64,000 nt of DNA. Origin: Neoroseomonas oryzicola. Lineage in GTDB: Bacteria > Pseudomonadota > Alphaproteobacteria > Acetobacterales > Acetobacteraceae. A program made the position numbers and the translations under genes. Below the pieces are notes generated by a model. That model ran no database searches and was not told where the DNA came from. It saw only the letters and a program-made list of their open reading frames with translations. Positions 7,547-16,474 of this stretch are shown in pieces; positions within the stretch are counted from its first letter, which is position 1, and the number at the start of each line of letters is the position of its first letter. The stretch spans positions 400,283 to 464,282 of the forward strand of contig NZ_JAAVUP010000003.1 in NCBI RefSeq assembly GCF_012163135.1, in the 5' to 3' direction.

Positions 7547-9133
7547 ATGGACCGTCGCACGCTGCTGCAGGGCGCCGCCGCTGCAGCCTTTGCCTCCGCC
7601 GCGCCCGCCATCGCCCAGCCCGCCCGCACGGCGACGCTGCGCTTCGTGCCGCAGGCGAACCTCACGGCGCTGGACCCGATCTGGACCAGCGCCATCGTGA
7701 CGCAGATGCACGGCTACCACGTCTACGACACGCTCTATGCCGTGGACGGGAACCAGCAGCCCAAGCCGCAGATGGCCCAGGGGCACAGCGTCAGCCCCGA
7801 TTTCCGCGTTTGGCACATCCGCCTGCGCGAGGGGCTGCGCTTCCACGACGGCGAGCCCGTCCGCGCGCAGGACTGCGCCGCGAGCCTCGAGCGCTGGGCG
7901 AAGCGCGACCCCTTCGGCCAGATCCTCGCCGCCGTGGTGGACCGCTGGGGCGCGAGCGACGACCGCACCATCGAGATCCGCCTGAAGCGGCCCTTCCCGC
8001 TGCTGCTCGACGCACTGGCCAAGCCCGATGCGAACGTGCCCTTCGTCATGCCGGAGCGCCTGGCGCGGACCGACGCCAACACCCAGGTGTCCGAGGTCGT
8101 GGGGTCCGGCCCCTATCGCTTCGTGCGCGACGAGTTCGTCTCGGGCAGCCGCGTCGTCTATGCGAAGAACGATGCCTATGTGCCGCGGCAGGAGCCGTCG
8201 GACTGGGCCTCGGGCGGCAAGGTCGCCTATTTCCCGCGCATCGAGTGGCACATCCTGCCCGACCCCGCGACGGCGTCCGCCGCGCTGCAGAGCGGCGAGG
8301 TGGATTGGGTGGAGCAGCCGCTGTCGGACCTGATCCCGACGCTGCAGCGCAACCGCAACATCGCGATCGACATCCTGAACCCGGCCGGCCTGCTGTCGAT
8401 CATGCGCCTGAACCATCTGCAGGCGCCGTTCAACGACGTGAAGGTCCGGCAGGCGGTGGCGCTGTCGGTGGACCAGCCGGAATACATGCAGGCGACGCTC
8501 GGCAGCGACCGTTCGGTCTGGCGCGAATGCCGTAGCCTGTTTCCCTGCGGCACGCCCTTCGGCGTCGAGGACCTGTCGGAGTTCAACCGCGCGCCGCGCA
8601 GCCTCGATCGCGCGCGCGCGGCGCTGCAGGCCTCGGGCTACAAGGGCGAGAAGGTCGTCATCATCAACCCGACCGACTTCCCGCTGATCGGCCCGCATGG
8701 GCAGCTCACCGCCGACCGCCTGCGCCGCATCGGGATGAACGTGGAGCTCGCGGAAACCGATTGGGGCACCGTGGTGCAGCGCCGCGTGCGCAAGGAACCG
8801 GTCGAGCAGGGGGGGTGGAGCATCTTCCACACCTATGGCTCCTCCCTCGCCTACCTGAACCCGGCGGTTTCCTCGCTGGTGAAGGGGCCGGGGGCGAATG
8901 GCTGGTTCGGCTGGTACACCAGCCCGCGCGCCGAGGAGCTGATCCAGGCCTGGCTCGACGCCGGGGAGCCGGACCGCCAGCGCAGCCTCGCGAACGAGAT
9001 CAACAAGCTGGCGCAGGACGACGTCGCGACCATCCCGCTCGGCCAGTTCTACATCCGCACCGCCCATCGGCGCAGCATCACGGGCCTGGCGAAGGGCAGC
9101 ATGCCCTATCCCTGGGGCGTGCGGCCGGCCTGA
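7547..9133 (+). CDS. ABC transporter solute-binding protein, family 5 (peptide/nickel/opine type)
   Basis: 528 residues, a usual length for DppA/OppA-like proteins. N-terminal signal MDRRTLLQGAAAAAFASAAPAIAQPA has an R-R pair before a short hydrophobic run and an A-x-A cleavage site, compatible with Tat or Sec export to the periplasm. Family-5 features: LTALDPIW...VYDTLYAVD near the start, RLREGLRFHDGEPVRAQDC around residue 100, VGSGPYRF, and APFNDVKVRQAVALSVDQ in the second lobe. No permease or ATPase genes are adjacent, so it is an orphan receptor in this window. It is clearly paralogous to the protein at 13837-15417. The ligand cannot be told from sequence. Confidence 0.92.
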   Translation: MDRRTLLQGAAAAAFASAAPAIAQPARTATLRFVPQANLTALDPIWTSAIVTQMHGYHVYDTLYAVDGNQQPKPQMAQGHSVSPDFRVWHIRLREGLRFHDGEPVRAQDCAASLERWAKRDPFGQILAAVVDRWGASDDRTIEIRLKRPFPLLLDALAKPDANVPFVMPERLARTDANTQVSEVVGSGPYRFVRDEFVSGSRVVYAKNDAYVPRQEPSDWASGGKVAYFPRIEWHILPDPATASAALQSGEVDWVEQPLSDLIPTLQRNRNIAIDILNPAGLLSIMRLNHLQAPFNDVKVRQAVALSVDQPEYMQATLGSDRSVWRECRSLFPCGTPFGVEDLSEFNRAPRSLDRARAALQASGYKGEKVVIINPTDFPLIGPHGQLTADRLRRIGMNVELAETDWGTVVQRRVRKEPVEQGGWSIFHTYGSSLAYLNPAVSSLVKGPGANGWFGWYTSPRAEELIQAWLDAGEPDRQRSLANEINKLAQDDVATIPLGQFYIRTAHRRSITGLAKGSMPYPWGVRPA

Positions 9134-9144
9134 CCGGACGTCGG

Positions 9145-9537
9145 ATGCGCTTCAACCACGTCGCCAACCGCCTGGCGCGCGAGCACTTCGACACGGTCGT
9201 CGAGATGCTCGCGACCTGCCTCAGCTTCGTTCCGCTGCGGCGGACGGAACGCGCGATCTGGCTGCGCCAGCCGGGCAGCAACATCGACCTGCAGTTCAGC
9301 CGCAGCGACACGACGGGGCGGGATGCGGACAAGCTGCGCTCGCAGGTGTCCTTCCTGAGCGACACGCCGGAGCATGACCTGGTGGTGCTGCAGGGATGGC
9401 TCGAGGCGCGCGGCATCGCGGCGCAGGTCGGGGCCTATTCCGACCGGGAATTCTACCTCGACGCCCCCGCCGCCTTCGTCGACTTCGTCATCGAGGCGAT
9501 GACGCCCGATCTCGCGGAGTATGGCGTCGAGGTGTGA
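9145..9537 (+). CDS. VOC-like (glyoxalase-fold) small protein
   Basis: 130 residues starting MRFNHVANRLAREHFDTVVEM, 11 bases after the solute-binding protein stop, so probably cotranscribed. The pattern of an N-terminal beta-strand with N-H-V, an FYLDAPAAFVDF segment and the overall size suggest one vicinal-oxygen-chelate module, but the usual second metal ligand Glu is not obvious and no enzymatic class can be named. Followed immediately by a strong inverted repeat that probably ends this transcription unit. Confidence 0.6.
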   Translation: MRFNHVANRLAREHFDTVVEMLATCLSFVPLRRTERAIWLRQPGSNIDLQFSRSDTTGRDADKLRSQVSFLSDTPEHDLVVLQGWLEARGIAAQVGAYSDREFYLDAPAAFVDFVIEAMTPDLAEYGVEV

Positions 9538-9569
9538 GGCGCGCGCATGCGTCTGCTTGACGAGACCGG

Positions 9570-9633
9570 CCCGCACCCCCACCCGGCCACCCACGTCAGG
9601 ATCCTGGATTGGGTGGCCGGGTGGGGGTGCGGG
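9570..9633. terminator. Perfect 24-bp inverted repeat, likely bidirectional terminator
   Basis: Arms 9570-9593 and 9610-9633 are perfectly complementary, with a 16-base loop that itself contains AGGATCCT. It lies between the convergent VOC and monooxygenase genes. The stem is very GC-rich and has no trailing T-run, so a purely intrinsic terminator is uncertain; the arm length is unusual. Confidence 0.6.
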
Positions 9634-9657
9634 CAATGCGCCGTAAGGCGCATTGCC
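9632..9657. repeat. Second hairpin adjoining the 24-bp inverted repeat
   Basis: Arms 9632-9642 and 9647-9657 pair over 11 bases around the loop GTAA. It shares its first two bases with the end of the previous inverted repeat and ends 11 bases before the monooxygenase stop codon (read on the minus strand). Confidence 0.6.
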
Positions 9658-9667
9658 TGGCAAGCGC

Positions 9668-11296
9668 TCAGCGGAGCGCCACGCCCTCGTAGCCGCGTTC
9701 CGCGATGCCGTTCGCCCAGCCGCGATAGGTCGGCGCGCTGCCGGTGTACCGCGCGACGCGCCGCACCTGGCGGCCGGCGACGTTGATGTTCACGCCGGTC
9801 ATCCAGGAATCGACCTCCATGGAGAGCAGGCCCTGCGCCACCTCCATGACGTGGTCCATCCAGGTCTCGACCGCTTCGGACGTCGCCTCGGCCCGCGTCA
9901 GGCCATGGGTCTGCATGTGGCGCAGCAGCGCGGTGACCCAGTCGACGTTGAACTCGATGGATCGCGGGATGTTGCCCAGCGCCGTGTGCGGCCCGAGCAG
10001 CATGAACATGTTGGGGAAGCCGTCCTGCAGCATCCCCACCAGCGAGGTCGCGCCGTCCTTCCACAGCTCCTTCAGCGTCACGCCGTCCTTGCCGCGGAAG
10101 TCGATGCGGTCGAAGGCGCCGCGCAGGGCGTCGAAGCCGGTGGCGTAGATGATGATGTCGAAGTCGTATTCCGCATCGGAGGTCTTGATGCCGGTCGGCG
10201 TGATGCGCTCGATCGGCGTCGCCTTGCTGTCGACCAGCAGCACGTTGGGCTGGTTGTAGACCTCGTAGTAGCGGGTCTCGAGCGGGACGCGGCGGGTGCC
10301 GAAGCCGTGGTTCTTGGGGATCAGCAGCTCGGCGACCTTCGGGTCCTTCACCCGCTGGCGGATCTTGTTGGCGACGAAGTCCGAGATGACGCGGTTCGCC
10401 TCCCGGTTCGTCAGCATGTCCTTGAAGTTGCCGACCCAGATGCCGAAGCCGCGCTCGCCGTAGAGCTTCTCGAGGAAGGCGTTGCGCTCCTCCTCGCTCA
10501 CCTCGAAGGTGCCGCGCGGGTCGGGGGTGTGCAGGAAGCAGGAGAAGGTCTCGTTGCAGCGGGCGAAGATCTCGTCGTAGCGGGCGCGGATCGCCGCCAT
10601 CTCCTCCGCCGTGATCTTCCCGTTGTGCAGCGGCGCGCACCAGTTGGGCGTGCGCTGGAAGACGGTGAGCTGCGCCGCGGTCTTCGCGACTTCCTGGATG
10701 GTCTGCACGCCGGAGGCGCCAGTGCCGATCACCGCGACGCGCTTGCCGGCGAAGTCGACCGGTTCCTTCGGCCACAGCCCGGTGTGGAAGGACTGGCCCT
10801 TGAAATCCTCGATGCCCGGGAAGGTCGGCATGGTCGGCGCGGAGAGCGCGCCGATCGCGGTGATGAGGAAGCGGGTGCGGTAGCGGTTGCCGTCCTCGGT
10901 GCCGACGGTCCAGGTCAGGCTCGCCTCGTCCCAATGGGCGAAGGTGACGCGCGCGCGGAAGCGGATGTCGCGGCGCAGGTCGTACTTGTCCGCGACGCGG
11001 TTGAGGTAGCGCTCGGTCTCGGGCTGCGGGGCGAAATGCTCGCTCCAGCTCCATTCCTGCAGCAGGTCCTTGTCGAAGGAGAAGCCGTAGGAATAGCTCT
11101 CGGAATCGAAGCGGCAGCCGGGGTAGCGGTTCCAGTACCAGGTGCCGCCGACGCCGGTCCCCGCCTCGAGCACGAGGGAATTCAGGCCCAGTTCGCGCAG
11201 GCGGATGAGCTGATAGAGGCCGGACATGCCGGCGCCGATCACGAGCGCGTCATAGGTCTGCGTCGGCGCGGACGCCTCGGTGGCGGTGGCGGACAT
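9668..11296 (-). CDS. Flavin-containing Baeyer-Villiger-type monooxygenase
   Basis: 542 residues. Two Rossmann motifs: GAGMSG near residue 20 (FAD) and GTGASG near residue 185 (NADPH). Between them is FKGQSFHTGLWP, which matches the Baeyer-Villiger fingerprint FxGxxxHxxxW followed by P, so oxygen insertion next to a ketone (lactone or ester formation) is the likely chemistry, cofactor NADPH. The R-Y-P-G-C-R-x-D-S-E segment after the first motif is typical of cyclohexanone/phenylacetone monooxygenase relatives. The start ATG (MSATATEAS) is preceded by GGAGGAAC; an upstream in-frame ATG has no such site. Divergent from the bisC-like gene. Substrate unknown. Confidence 0.9.
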   Translation of the reverse strand: MSATATEASAPTQTYDALVIGAGMSGLYQLIRLRELGLNSLVLEAGTGVGGTWYWNRYPGCRFDSESYSYGFSFDKDLLQEWSWSEHFAPQPETERYLNRVADKYDLRRDIRFRARVTFAHWDEASLTWTVGTEDGNRYRTRFLITAIGALSAPTMPTFPGIEDFKGQSFHTGLWPKEPVDFAGKRVAVIGTGASGVQTIQEVAKTAAQLTVFQRTPNWCAPLHNGKITAEEMAAIRARYDEIFARCNETFSCFLHTPDPRGTFEVSEEERNAFLEKLYGERGFGIWVGNFKDMLTNREANRVISDFVANKIRQRVKDPKVAELLIPKNHGFGTRRVPLETRYYEVYNQPNVLLVDSKATPIERITPTGIKTSDAEYDFDIIIYATGFDALRGAFDRIDFRGKDGVTLKELWKDGATSLVGMLQDGFPNMFMLLGPHTALGNIPRSIEFNVDWVTALLRHMQTHGLTRAEATSEAVETWMDHVMEVAQGLLSMEVDSWMTGVNINVAGRQVRRVARYTGSAPTYRGWANGIAERGYEGVALR

Positions 11297-11368
11297 GGCG
11301 TTGGACTGTTCCTCCGTGGACGGCGCTCCGGCAGTCTTCTTGATGGGGCTGACGGGCCGTTGCGGTCT

Positions 11369-11382
11369 TTGACGGCGATCAA
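11369..11382. promoter_or_regulatory. FNR/NarR-type box between the monooxygenase and bisC-like genes
   Basis: TTGACGGCGATCAA matches TTGAT-N4-ATCAA at nine of ten defined positions. It lies 73 bases before the monooxygenase ATG and about 120 bases before the bisC-like ATG. Two further boxes of this type lie in the nar divergent region at 39743 and 39837. Confidence 0.5.
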
Positions 11383-11501
11383 GCCGCTGTATCGCCACGA
11401 TGCCGCGGCCCCGCCGCCCCGTCCAGCAGGGCTGGGGTGGATTGCCGCGGGCGGCTTCCGGTCGCTACGGTCGCCTTGGTCCCGCAGGAACGCCGACGCC
11501 G

Positions 11502-13793
11502 ATGAACGCACCACCCCGCCTCAAGCCGCATTCCTCGCATTGGGGCGTCTTCCGCGCCGGGTGGCAGGGCGACCGTCTGGTGGTCGAGCCGCATCCGAGC
11601 GACCCCGACCCCAACGGCATCCTGCAGAACTTCCCCGAGGCGCTGCGCCACCGCGCCCGCGTCGCCCAGCCGATGGTCCGGCGAGGCTGGCTCGAGAAGG
11701 GCCCCGGCGCGAGCGACAGGCGCGGGCGCGACACATTCGTGCCGGTGTCCTGGGAGAAGGCGCTCGACCTTCTCGCCGGCGAATTGGCCCGCGTGCGGGA
11801 CGCGCATGGCCCCGGCGCGATCTTCGGCGGGTCCTATGGCTGGTCGAGCGCGGGGCGCTTCCACCATGCGCAGAGCCAGGTGCACCGCTTCCTGAACGTC
11901 GCGCTCGGCGGCTACGTGAAGTCGGTGAATTCCTACAGCGCGGGCGCCTCTGCGGTGATCCTGCCGCACTTCCTCGGGCCGTTCGAGGCGGTGTCGCGTC
12001 GCAACGTCACCTGGGACCAGGTGGTGGCGCACAGCGAGATCGTCGTCGCCTTCGGCGGCATGGCGCTGAAGAACTCGATGGTCGCCTCGGGCGGCGTCAG
12101 CGCGCATGTCGAGCGGCGGTCCATGGCCGCGGCGGCGGCGCGCGGCTGCGCCTTCGTCAATGTCTCCCCGGTGCGGGACGACCTGCCGGAGGAGGCGCAT
12201 GCCGAATGGCTGGCGCCGGTGCCCAACACCGACACGGCGATGATGCTCGGCATGGCGCATACGCTGCTGACCGAGGGGCTGCACGACCGCGTCTTCATCG
12301 AACGCTACTGCTCCGGTTGGGCCGAATTCGAGGCCTACCTGACCGGCGCGTCCGACGGCGTGGCGAAGACGGCCGACTGGGCGGCGGCGATCTGCGGCCT
12401 GCCGGCGGCGACCATCGCGGGCCTCGCGCGGCGCATGGCGGGCAAGCGGTCGCTGATCGTCATGGCCCATTCGCTGCAGCGCGCCGAGCATGGCGAGCAG
12501 CCGGTGTGGATGGCGGGCGTGCTGGCGGCGATGCTGGGCCAGGTCGGCCTGCCGGGCGGCGGCTACAACTATGCGCTCGGTGCCATCGCGCATTACGGCA
12601 AGCGCTACAACGCGGTGCCGGCCGCGGCGCTGCCGCAGGGGAAGAACGGCGTCGGCGCCTTCATCCCGGTCGCGCGCATCTCCGACATGCTGCTGAACCC
12701 GGGCGCGGCCTTCGACTATGACGGCCAGAAGCTGACCTATCCCGACATCCGCCTGGTCTACTGGGCGGGCGGCAATCCCTTCCATCATCACCAGGACCTG
12801 AACCGGATGCGCCGCGCCTTCGCGACGGTCGACACGCTGGTGGTGCACGAGATCGCCTGGACCGCCACCGCGCGCCACGCCGACATCGTGCTGCCGACGA
12901 CGATGACGCTCGAGCGCGAGGATATCGGTGCCGCGCCGACCGACCCGCTGATGGTCGCTATGCACCGCATCGCGGAGCCCTTCGGCCAGGCGCGCGACGA
13001 CTACGCGATCTTCGCTGACCTCGCCGAACGACTGGGCAAGCAGGAGGCCTTCACCGAGGGGCGCGACGTGCAGGGCTGGTTGCGCAACCTCTATGAGCCG
13101 ACGCGCAAGGCGCTGGCGGAGAAGGGCCTGCCCGCGCCCTCCTTCGACGAATTCTGGGAGGCAGGGGAGCTCATCCTGCCGCAGGACGCCGACGATGGCG
13201 GCATCCTGCGCGCCTTCCGCGAGGACCCCGAAGGCGCGCCGCTGCCGACGCGCACGGGGAAGATCCAGCTTTCGTCTCCGACGATCGCGTCCTTCGGCTA
13301 CGACGACTGCCCCGGCCATCCGGCCTGGCTCGCGCCCTCGGACGCGCCGGCGGAAGGTCGTCCGCTGTGGCTGGTGGCGAACCAGCCGGCGACGCGGCTG
13401 CACAGCCAGTTCGACTTCGGGGGCCACAGCAGCGGCATGAAGCGACGCGGGCGGGAGGTGATGCGCATCCATCCGCGGGACGCCGCGCCGCGCGGCATCG
13501 CGGACGGCGACATCGTGCGGTTGTTCAACGCGCGCGGTGCCTGCCTTGCAACCGCCGCGGTGACCGAAGACGTGCGCGCGGGCGTCGTGCAACTGCCGAC
13601 CGGTGCCTGGTACGACCCGGAGGATCCGGAGGACGACAAGGCGCTCTGCGTCCACGGCAACCCGAACGTGCTGACGCGGGACGTGGGCACCTCGCGCCTC
13701 GCGCAGGGATGCACGGGGCAGCTGACGAGCGTCGAGGTGGAACGCTTCACCGGCAACCTGCCACCGATCCGCGCCTTCGATCCTCCCGCGTAA
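11502..13793 (+). CDS. bisC: Molybdopterin oxidoreductase, biotin/TMAO/DMSO sulfoxide reductase type
   Basis: 763 residues, near the 777 of E. coli BisC. There is no Tat signal and no N-terminal Cys cluster, so it is a cytoplasmic bis-MGD enzyme without a 4Fe-4S centre. Landmarks: SSHWGVFRAGWQGDRLVVEP at the start, GGSYGWSSAGRFHHAQSQ around residues 110-125 carrying the likely Ser ligand of molybdenum, NSYSAGASAVILPH, WAGGNPFHHHQDLNR near residue 425 and the C-terminal SQFDFG...MRIHPRDAAPRGI. The likely role is reduction of an S- or N-oxide such as biotin sulfoxide or methionine sulfoxide. A putative FNR-type box upstream suggests induction at low oxygen. Confidence 0.85.
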   Translation: MNAPPRLKPHSSHWGVFRAGWQGDRLVVEPHPSDPDPNGILQNFPEALRHRARVAQPMVRRGWLEKGPGASDRRGRDTFVPVSWEKALDLLAGELARVRDAHGPGAIFGGSYGWSSAGRFHHAQSQVHRFLNVALGGYVKSVNSYSAGASAVILPHFLGPFEAVSRRNVTWDQVVAHSEIVVAFGGMALKNSMVASGGVSAHVERRSMAAAAARGCAFVNVSPVRDDLPEEAHAEWLAPVPNTDTAMMLGMAHTLLTEGLHDRVFIERYCSGWAEFEAYLTGASDGVAKTADWAAAICGLPAATIAGLARRMAGKRSLIVMAHSLQRAEHGEQPVWMAGVLAAMLGQVGLPGGGYNYALGAIAHYGKRYNAVPAAALPQGKNGVGAFIPVARISDMLLNPGAAFDYDGQKLTYPDIRLVYWAGGNPFHHHQDLNRMRRAFATVDTLVVHEIAWTATARHADIVLPTTMTLEREDIGAAPTDPLMVAMHRIAEPFGQARDDYAIFADLAERLGKQEAFTEGRDVQGWLRNLYEPTRKALAEKGLPAPSFDEFWEAGELILPQDADDGGILRAFREDPEGAPLPTRTGKIQLSSPTIASFGYDDCPGHPAWLAPSDAPAEGRPLWLVANQPATRLHSQFDFGGHSSGMKRRGREVMRIHPRDAAPRGIADGDIVRLFNARGACLATAAVTEDVRAGVVQLPTGAWYDPEDPEDDKALCVHGNPNVLTRDVGTSRLAQGCTGQLTSVEVERFTGNLPPIRAFDPPA

Positions 13794-13800
13794 CCCCTGA

Positions 13801-13828
13801 CCGGCGCGCGCTGCGCAGCGCGCGCCGG
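13801..13828. terminator. Perfect 28-bp palindrome between convergent genes
   Basis: The whole 28-base stretch is its own reverse complement, starting CCGGCGCGCGCT, seven bases after the bisC-like stop and eight bases beyond the opposing stop. GC-rich with no T-run; probably a bidirectional terminator or a transcription-collision barrier. Confidence 0.6.
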
Positions 13829-13836
13829 CCGAAGGC

Positions 13837-15417
13837 TCAGCGCTTCTCCATGTTCCAGAAGAACTGCACGGGGGAGACGATCATCCCCGTGAGCGCCTTG
13901 CGATAGGCCATGGGCTGCTCGACCGACCCGGTCGGCACGAAGGGCACGGTCTCGAAGGCGCGTTCCTGCATCTCCTTCGCGATGCGCAGCTGCGCGGCCG
14001 CGTCGGAGGTCGCGAGCCACTGGTCGCGCAGCCCCTCGAGCGTCGGGTCGTCCGGCCAGCCAAGCCAGGCCGCCGTGCCATTGGCGCGGATCAGCGGATT
14101 GATCGCCGGGTTGGTCAGGTCGGCGCCGGACCACAGCGTGTGGAAGGCCGACCAGCCGCCCTGGTCCACCGGGCCGCGGTTGTTGCGGCGCGAGACGAAG
14201 CTCGCCCAGTCGGTGGTGATGAAGTCCACATTCATCCCGAGCCGCTTGAGCAGGTTCTCGCTGACCTGCGCCTGGTTGTAGGCGATCGGCTGGTCGGCGG
14301 GGGCCAGCAGCACGACCTTCTCGTTCGCGTAGCCGGCCTCGCGCAGCATCTGCCGCGCCCGCTCGACATTGGCGCCGACGGCCGCGGAGCCGACGTCGGA
14401 CGCGAGCGGCGTGCCGCAGGTGAAGAAGGATTTGCACGCCGCGTAGTATTCCGGCGAACCGGCCACCGCCTGCATGTAGTCGTCCTGGTTCACCGCCATC
14501 ATCACCGCCCGGCGGATCGCCGGATTGTTGAACGGCGCCTGCAGGTGGTTGAACCGCATCAGCAGCTTGAAGCCGAGCGGGACGTTCAGGATCTCGATGT
14601 TGCGGTCGCGCTTGAGCACCGGCAGCAGGTCCACCGGCGGCTGCTCCCACCAGTCGATCTCGCCCTGGCGCATCGCGCCGGCGGCGGCGGGCGCCTCGGT
14701 GATGCCGAGCCATTCGATGCGGTCGATCTTCGCGATCTTGCCGCCGGCGGCCCAGGAGGGCGCTTCGTCGCGCGGGACGTATTGCGCGAAGCGCTCATAG
14801 GCGGCGCGCTGGCCGGGATTCCATTCGCCGGGCAGGAAGCGCCAGGGACCGGAGCCGATCGCCTCGGTGATCGGGCGCGAGGGATCGGTCGCCGCGATGC
14901 GTTCCGGCATGATGAAGGGCACGTTGGAGGAGAGCTTGCCCAGTGCCTCGAGCATCAGGGGGAAGGGGCGCTTCAGCCGGATGGTGAAGGTGCGGGCGTC
15001 CTTTGCCTCATAGCCTTCGACCGACGCTGCCATGGTCTGGCCGAAGGCATCGCGCGCGGACCAGCGCCGAATGGAGGCGATGCAGTCGGCACTCGTGACC
15101 GGCGCACCGTCGTGGAAGACGAGCCGGTCGCGCAGCGCGAATGTCCAGGCGAGGCCGTCGGCCGCCGTCTCCCAGTTCGCCACCATCTGCGGGCGGACGC
15201 GGTAGGTCTCGTCGGTCGCGAAGAGCGTGTCGTAGACGAGGTAGCCGTGGTTGCGGATGACGTAGCTGGTCGCGACGATGGGATCGAGCGCCGGCAGCGG
15301 CGTCGACGGCACGAAGCGCAGCGGCGCCGGACGCTGCGCCCGCGCCGTGCCGATGACGGCGCCGGGCAGCGCGAGCCCGGCACCGCCGGCGAGAAGGGAA
15401 CGACGGCTGAAAGTCAT
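13837..15417 (-). CDS. ABC transporter solute-binding protein, family 5, Tat-type signal
   Basis: 526 residues. N-terminus MTFSRRSLLAGGAGLALPGAVIG has the S-R-R-S-L-L twin-arginine pattern and an A-R-A cleavage site. It aligns along its length with the protein at 7547-9133: LRFVPSTPLPALDPI, HGYLVYDTLFATDE, LRDRLVFHDGAPVTSADCIASI, RLKRPFPLMLEAL, NHLQAPFNNPAIRRAVMMAVN, FFTCGTPLASD. GGAGG lies six bases before the ATG. It follows the DapA-like gene on the same strand with a 107-base gap, so both may belong to one uptake and catabolic unit under the GntR regulator. No permease genes are nearby. Confidence 0.92.
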   Translation of the reverse strand: MTFSRRSLLAGGAGLALPGAVIGTARAQRPAPLRFVPSTPLPALDPIVATSYVIRNHGYLVYDTLFATDETYRVRPQMVANWETAADGLAWTFALRDRLVFHDGAPVTSADCIASIRRWSARDAFGQTMAASVEGYEAKDARTFTIRLKRPFPLMLEALGKLSSNVPFIMPERIAATDPSRPITEAIGSGPWRFLPGEWNPGQRAAYERFAQYVPRDEAPSWAAGGKIAKIDRIEWLGITEAPAAAGAMRQGEIDWWEQPPVDLLPVLKRDRNIEILNVPLGFKLLMRFNHLQAPFNNPAIRRAVMMAVNQDDYMQAVAGSPEYYAACKSFFTCGTPLASDVGSAAVGANVERARQMLREAGYANEKVVLLAPADQPIAYNQAQVSENLLKRLGMNVDFITTDWASFVSRRNNRGPVDQGGWSAFHTLWSGADLTNPAINPLIRANGTAAWLGWPDDPTLEGLRDQWLATSDAAAQLRIAKEMQERAFETVPFVPTGSVEQPMAYRKALTGMIVSPVQFFWNMEKR

Positions 15418-15524
15418 GTGAGCCTCCGGATCGAAGTGTCGCCCGGTGGCTGGCTGCTCCGTTGCCCCTGCCGCTCTTGCCGGCGGCCGGGGCTGTCAGT
15501 CGGTGTGCGCGCCGCGCGGGCCGG

Positions 15525-16442
15525 TCAGGCCGCGAGTGCGGGCAGAGAGGGCCTCTTGGCGAGGGCGGAGGCCATGAGGGCCTCGACCTCGCGGCGGTCG
15601 GCGTCGGGCAGGGGCAGGCGGGGCGGGCGGGTGAGCGCGGAGCCGCGGCCCATGATCTGCTCGCAGAGCTTGATGCATTGCACGAGGTCGGGTCGCGCAT
15701 CGAGGTGCAGCAGCGGCATGAACCAGTCGTAGAGCGCGCGGGCTTCCGCGTAGCGCCCGGCGGCGGCCAGGCGGAACAGCGCCTCGCCTTCCTGGGGGAA
15801 GGCGTTCGACATGCCCGACACCCAGCCCACGGCGCCGAGCATGATGCTCTCGACCACGGTGTCGTCGAGGCCGGCGAAGAGCGTGAAGCGATCGCCGACC
15901 ATGTTGCGCAGGTCGGTGAAGGCGCGGGTGTCGCCCGAGGAGTCCTTGAAGGCCTGGATGGTCTCGACATCGGCGAGCGAGGCGAGGATCTCGGGCGTCA
16001 CCGCGTTCTTGTAAATGGGGGGGTTGTTGTAGACCATCAGCGGCAGGTCGATGGCGGTGCCGACGGTGCGGTAATGCGCGGCGGTCTCGTGCGGCTTGGC
16101 GGAATAGACCAGGGCGGGCATCAGCATGATGCCGTCGACGCCTGCCTTCCGCGCGGCGCGGGCGGTGTCGATGGCGAAGGCGGTGGTGAATTCGGCGACG
16201 CCGGCGACGACGGGGACCTTGCCCTTGGCGACGTCGACGGCGGCCTCGATGACCTGGACCTTCTCGGCGGTGGAGAGCGAGCAGTTCTCGCCGACGGTGC
16301 CGCAGACGACGAGGCCGGAGACGCCGTCGCGGATGAGGCCGGCGATGACCTTCCGCGTGGCGTCGACGTCGAGCGAGAAATCGTCGCGGAACTGCGTTGT
16401 CACGGCGGGGAAGACGCCCCGCCAGCTTACCTTCTGCGCCAT
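15525..16442 (-). CDS. Dihydrodipicolinate synthase / N-acetylneuraminate lyase family aldolase
   Basis: 305 residues, a TIM-barrel class I aldolase. The Schiff-base lysine is in the FKDSSGD segment (about residue 167) and the YNNPP motif, with the catalytic Tyr, lies about 28 residues earlier, as in DapA/NanA relatives; the substrate-entry motif reads CGTVGENCSLS in place of the DapA GTTGE. It is therefore a family member acting on some 2-keto acid, not a demonstrated lysine-biosynthesis DapA. GAAGGAGG precedes the ATG. Divergent from a GntR gene, with two palindromes in the gap, it is probably a catabolic enzyme induced by its pathway substrate. Confidence 0.85.
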   Translation of the reverse strand: MAQKVSWRGVFPAVTTQFRDDFSLDVDATRKVIAGLIRDGVSGLVVCGTVGENCSLSTAEKVQVIEAAVDVAKGKVPVVAGVAEFTTAFAIDTARAARKAGVDGIMLMPALVYSAKPHETAAHYRTVGTAIDLPLMVYNNPPIYKNAVTPEILASLADVETIQAFKDSSGDTRAFTDLRNMVGDRFTLFAGLDDTVVESIMLGAVGWVSGMSNAFPQEGEALFRLAAAGRYAEARALYDWFMPLLHLDARPDLVQCIKLCEQIMGRGSALTRPPRLPLPDADRREVEALMASALAKRPSLPALAA

Positions 16443-16474
16443 CGCCAGTCCCTCCTTCGGGTGTGGCGCTGTGT

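Noticed and set aside
9653-12721. A 1022-codon plus-strand open frame across the monooxygenase and bisC-like genes
   Set aside because: It is antisense to a well-supported flavin monooxygenase and out of frame with the molybdoenzyme; its product is a His/Arg/Gly-rich string with no domain, as expected of antisense frames in GC-rich DNA.
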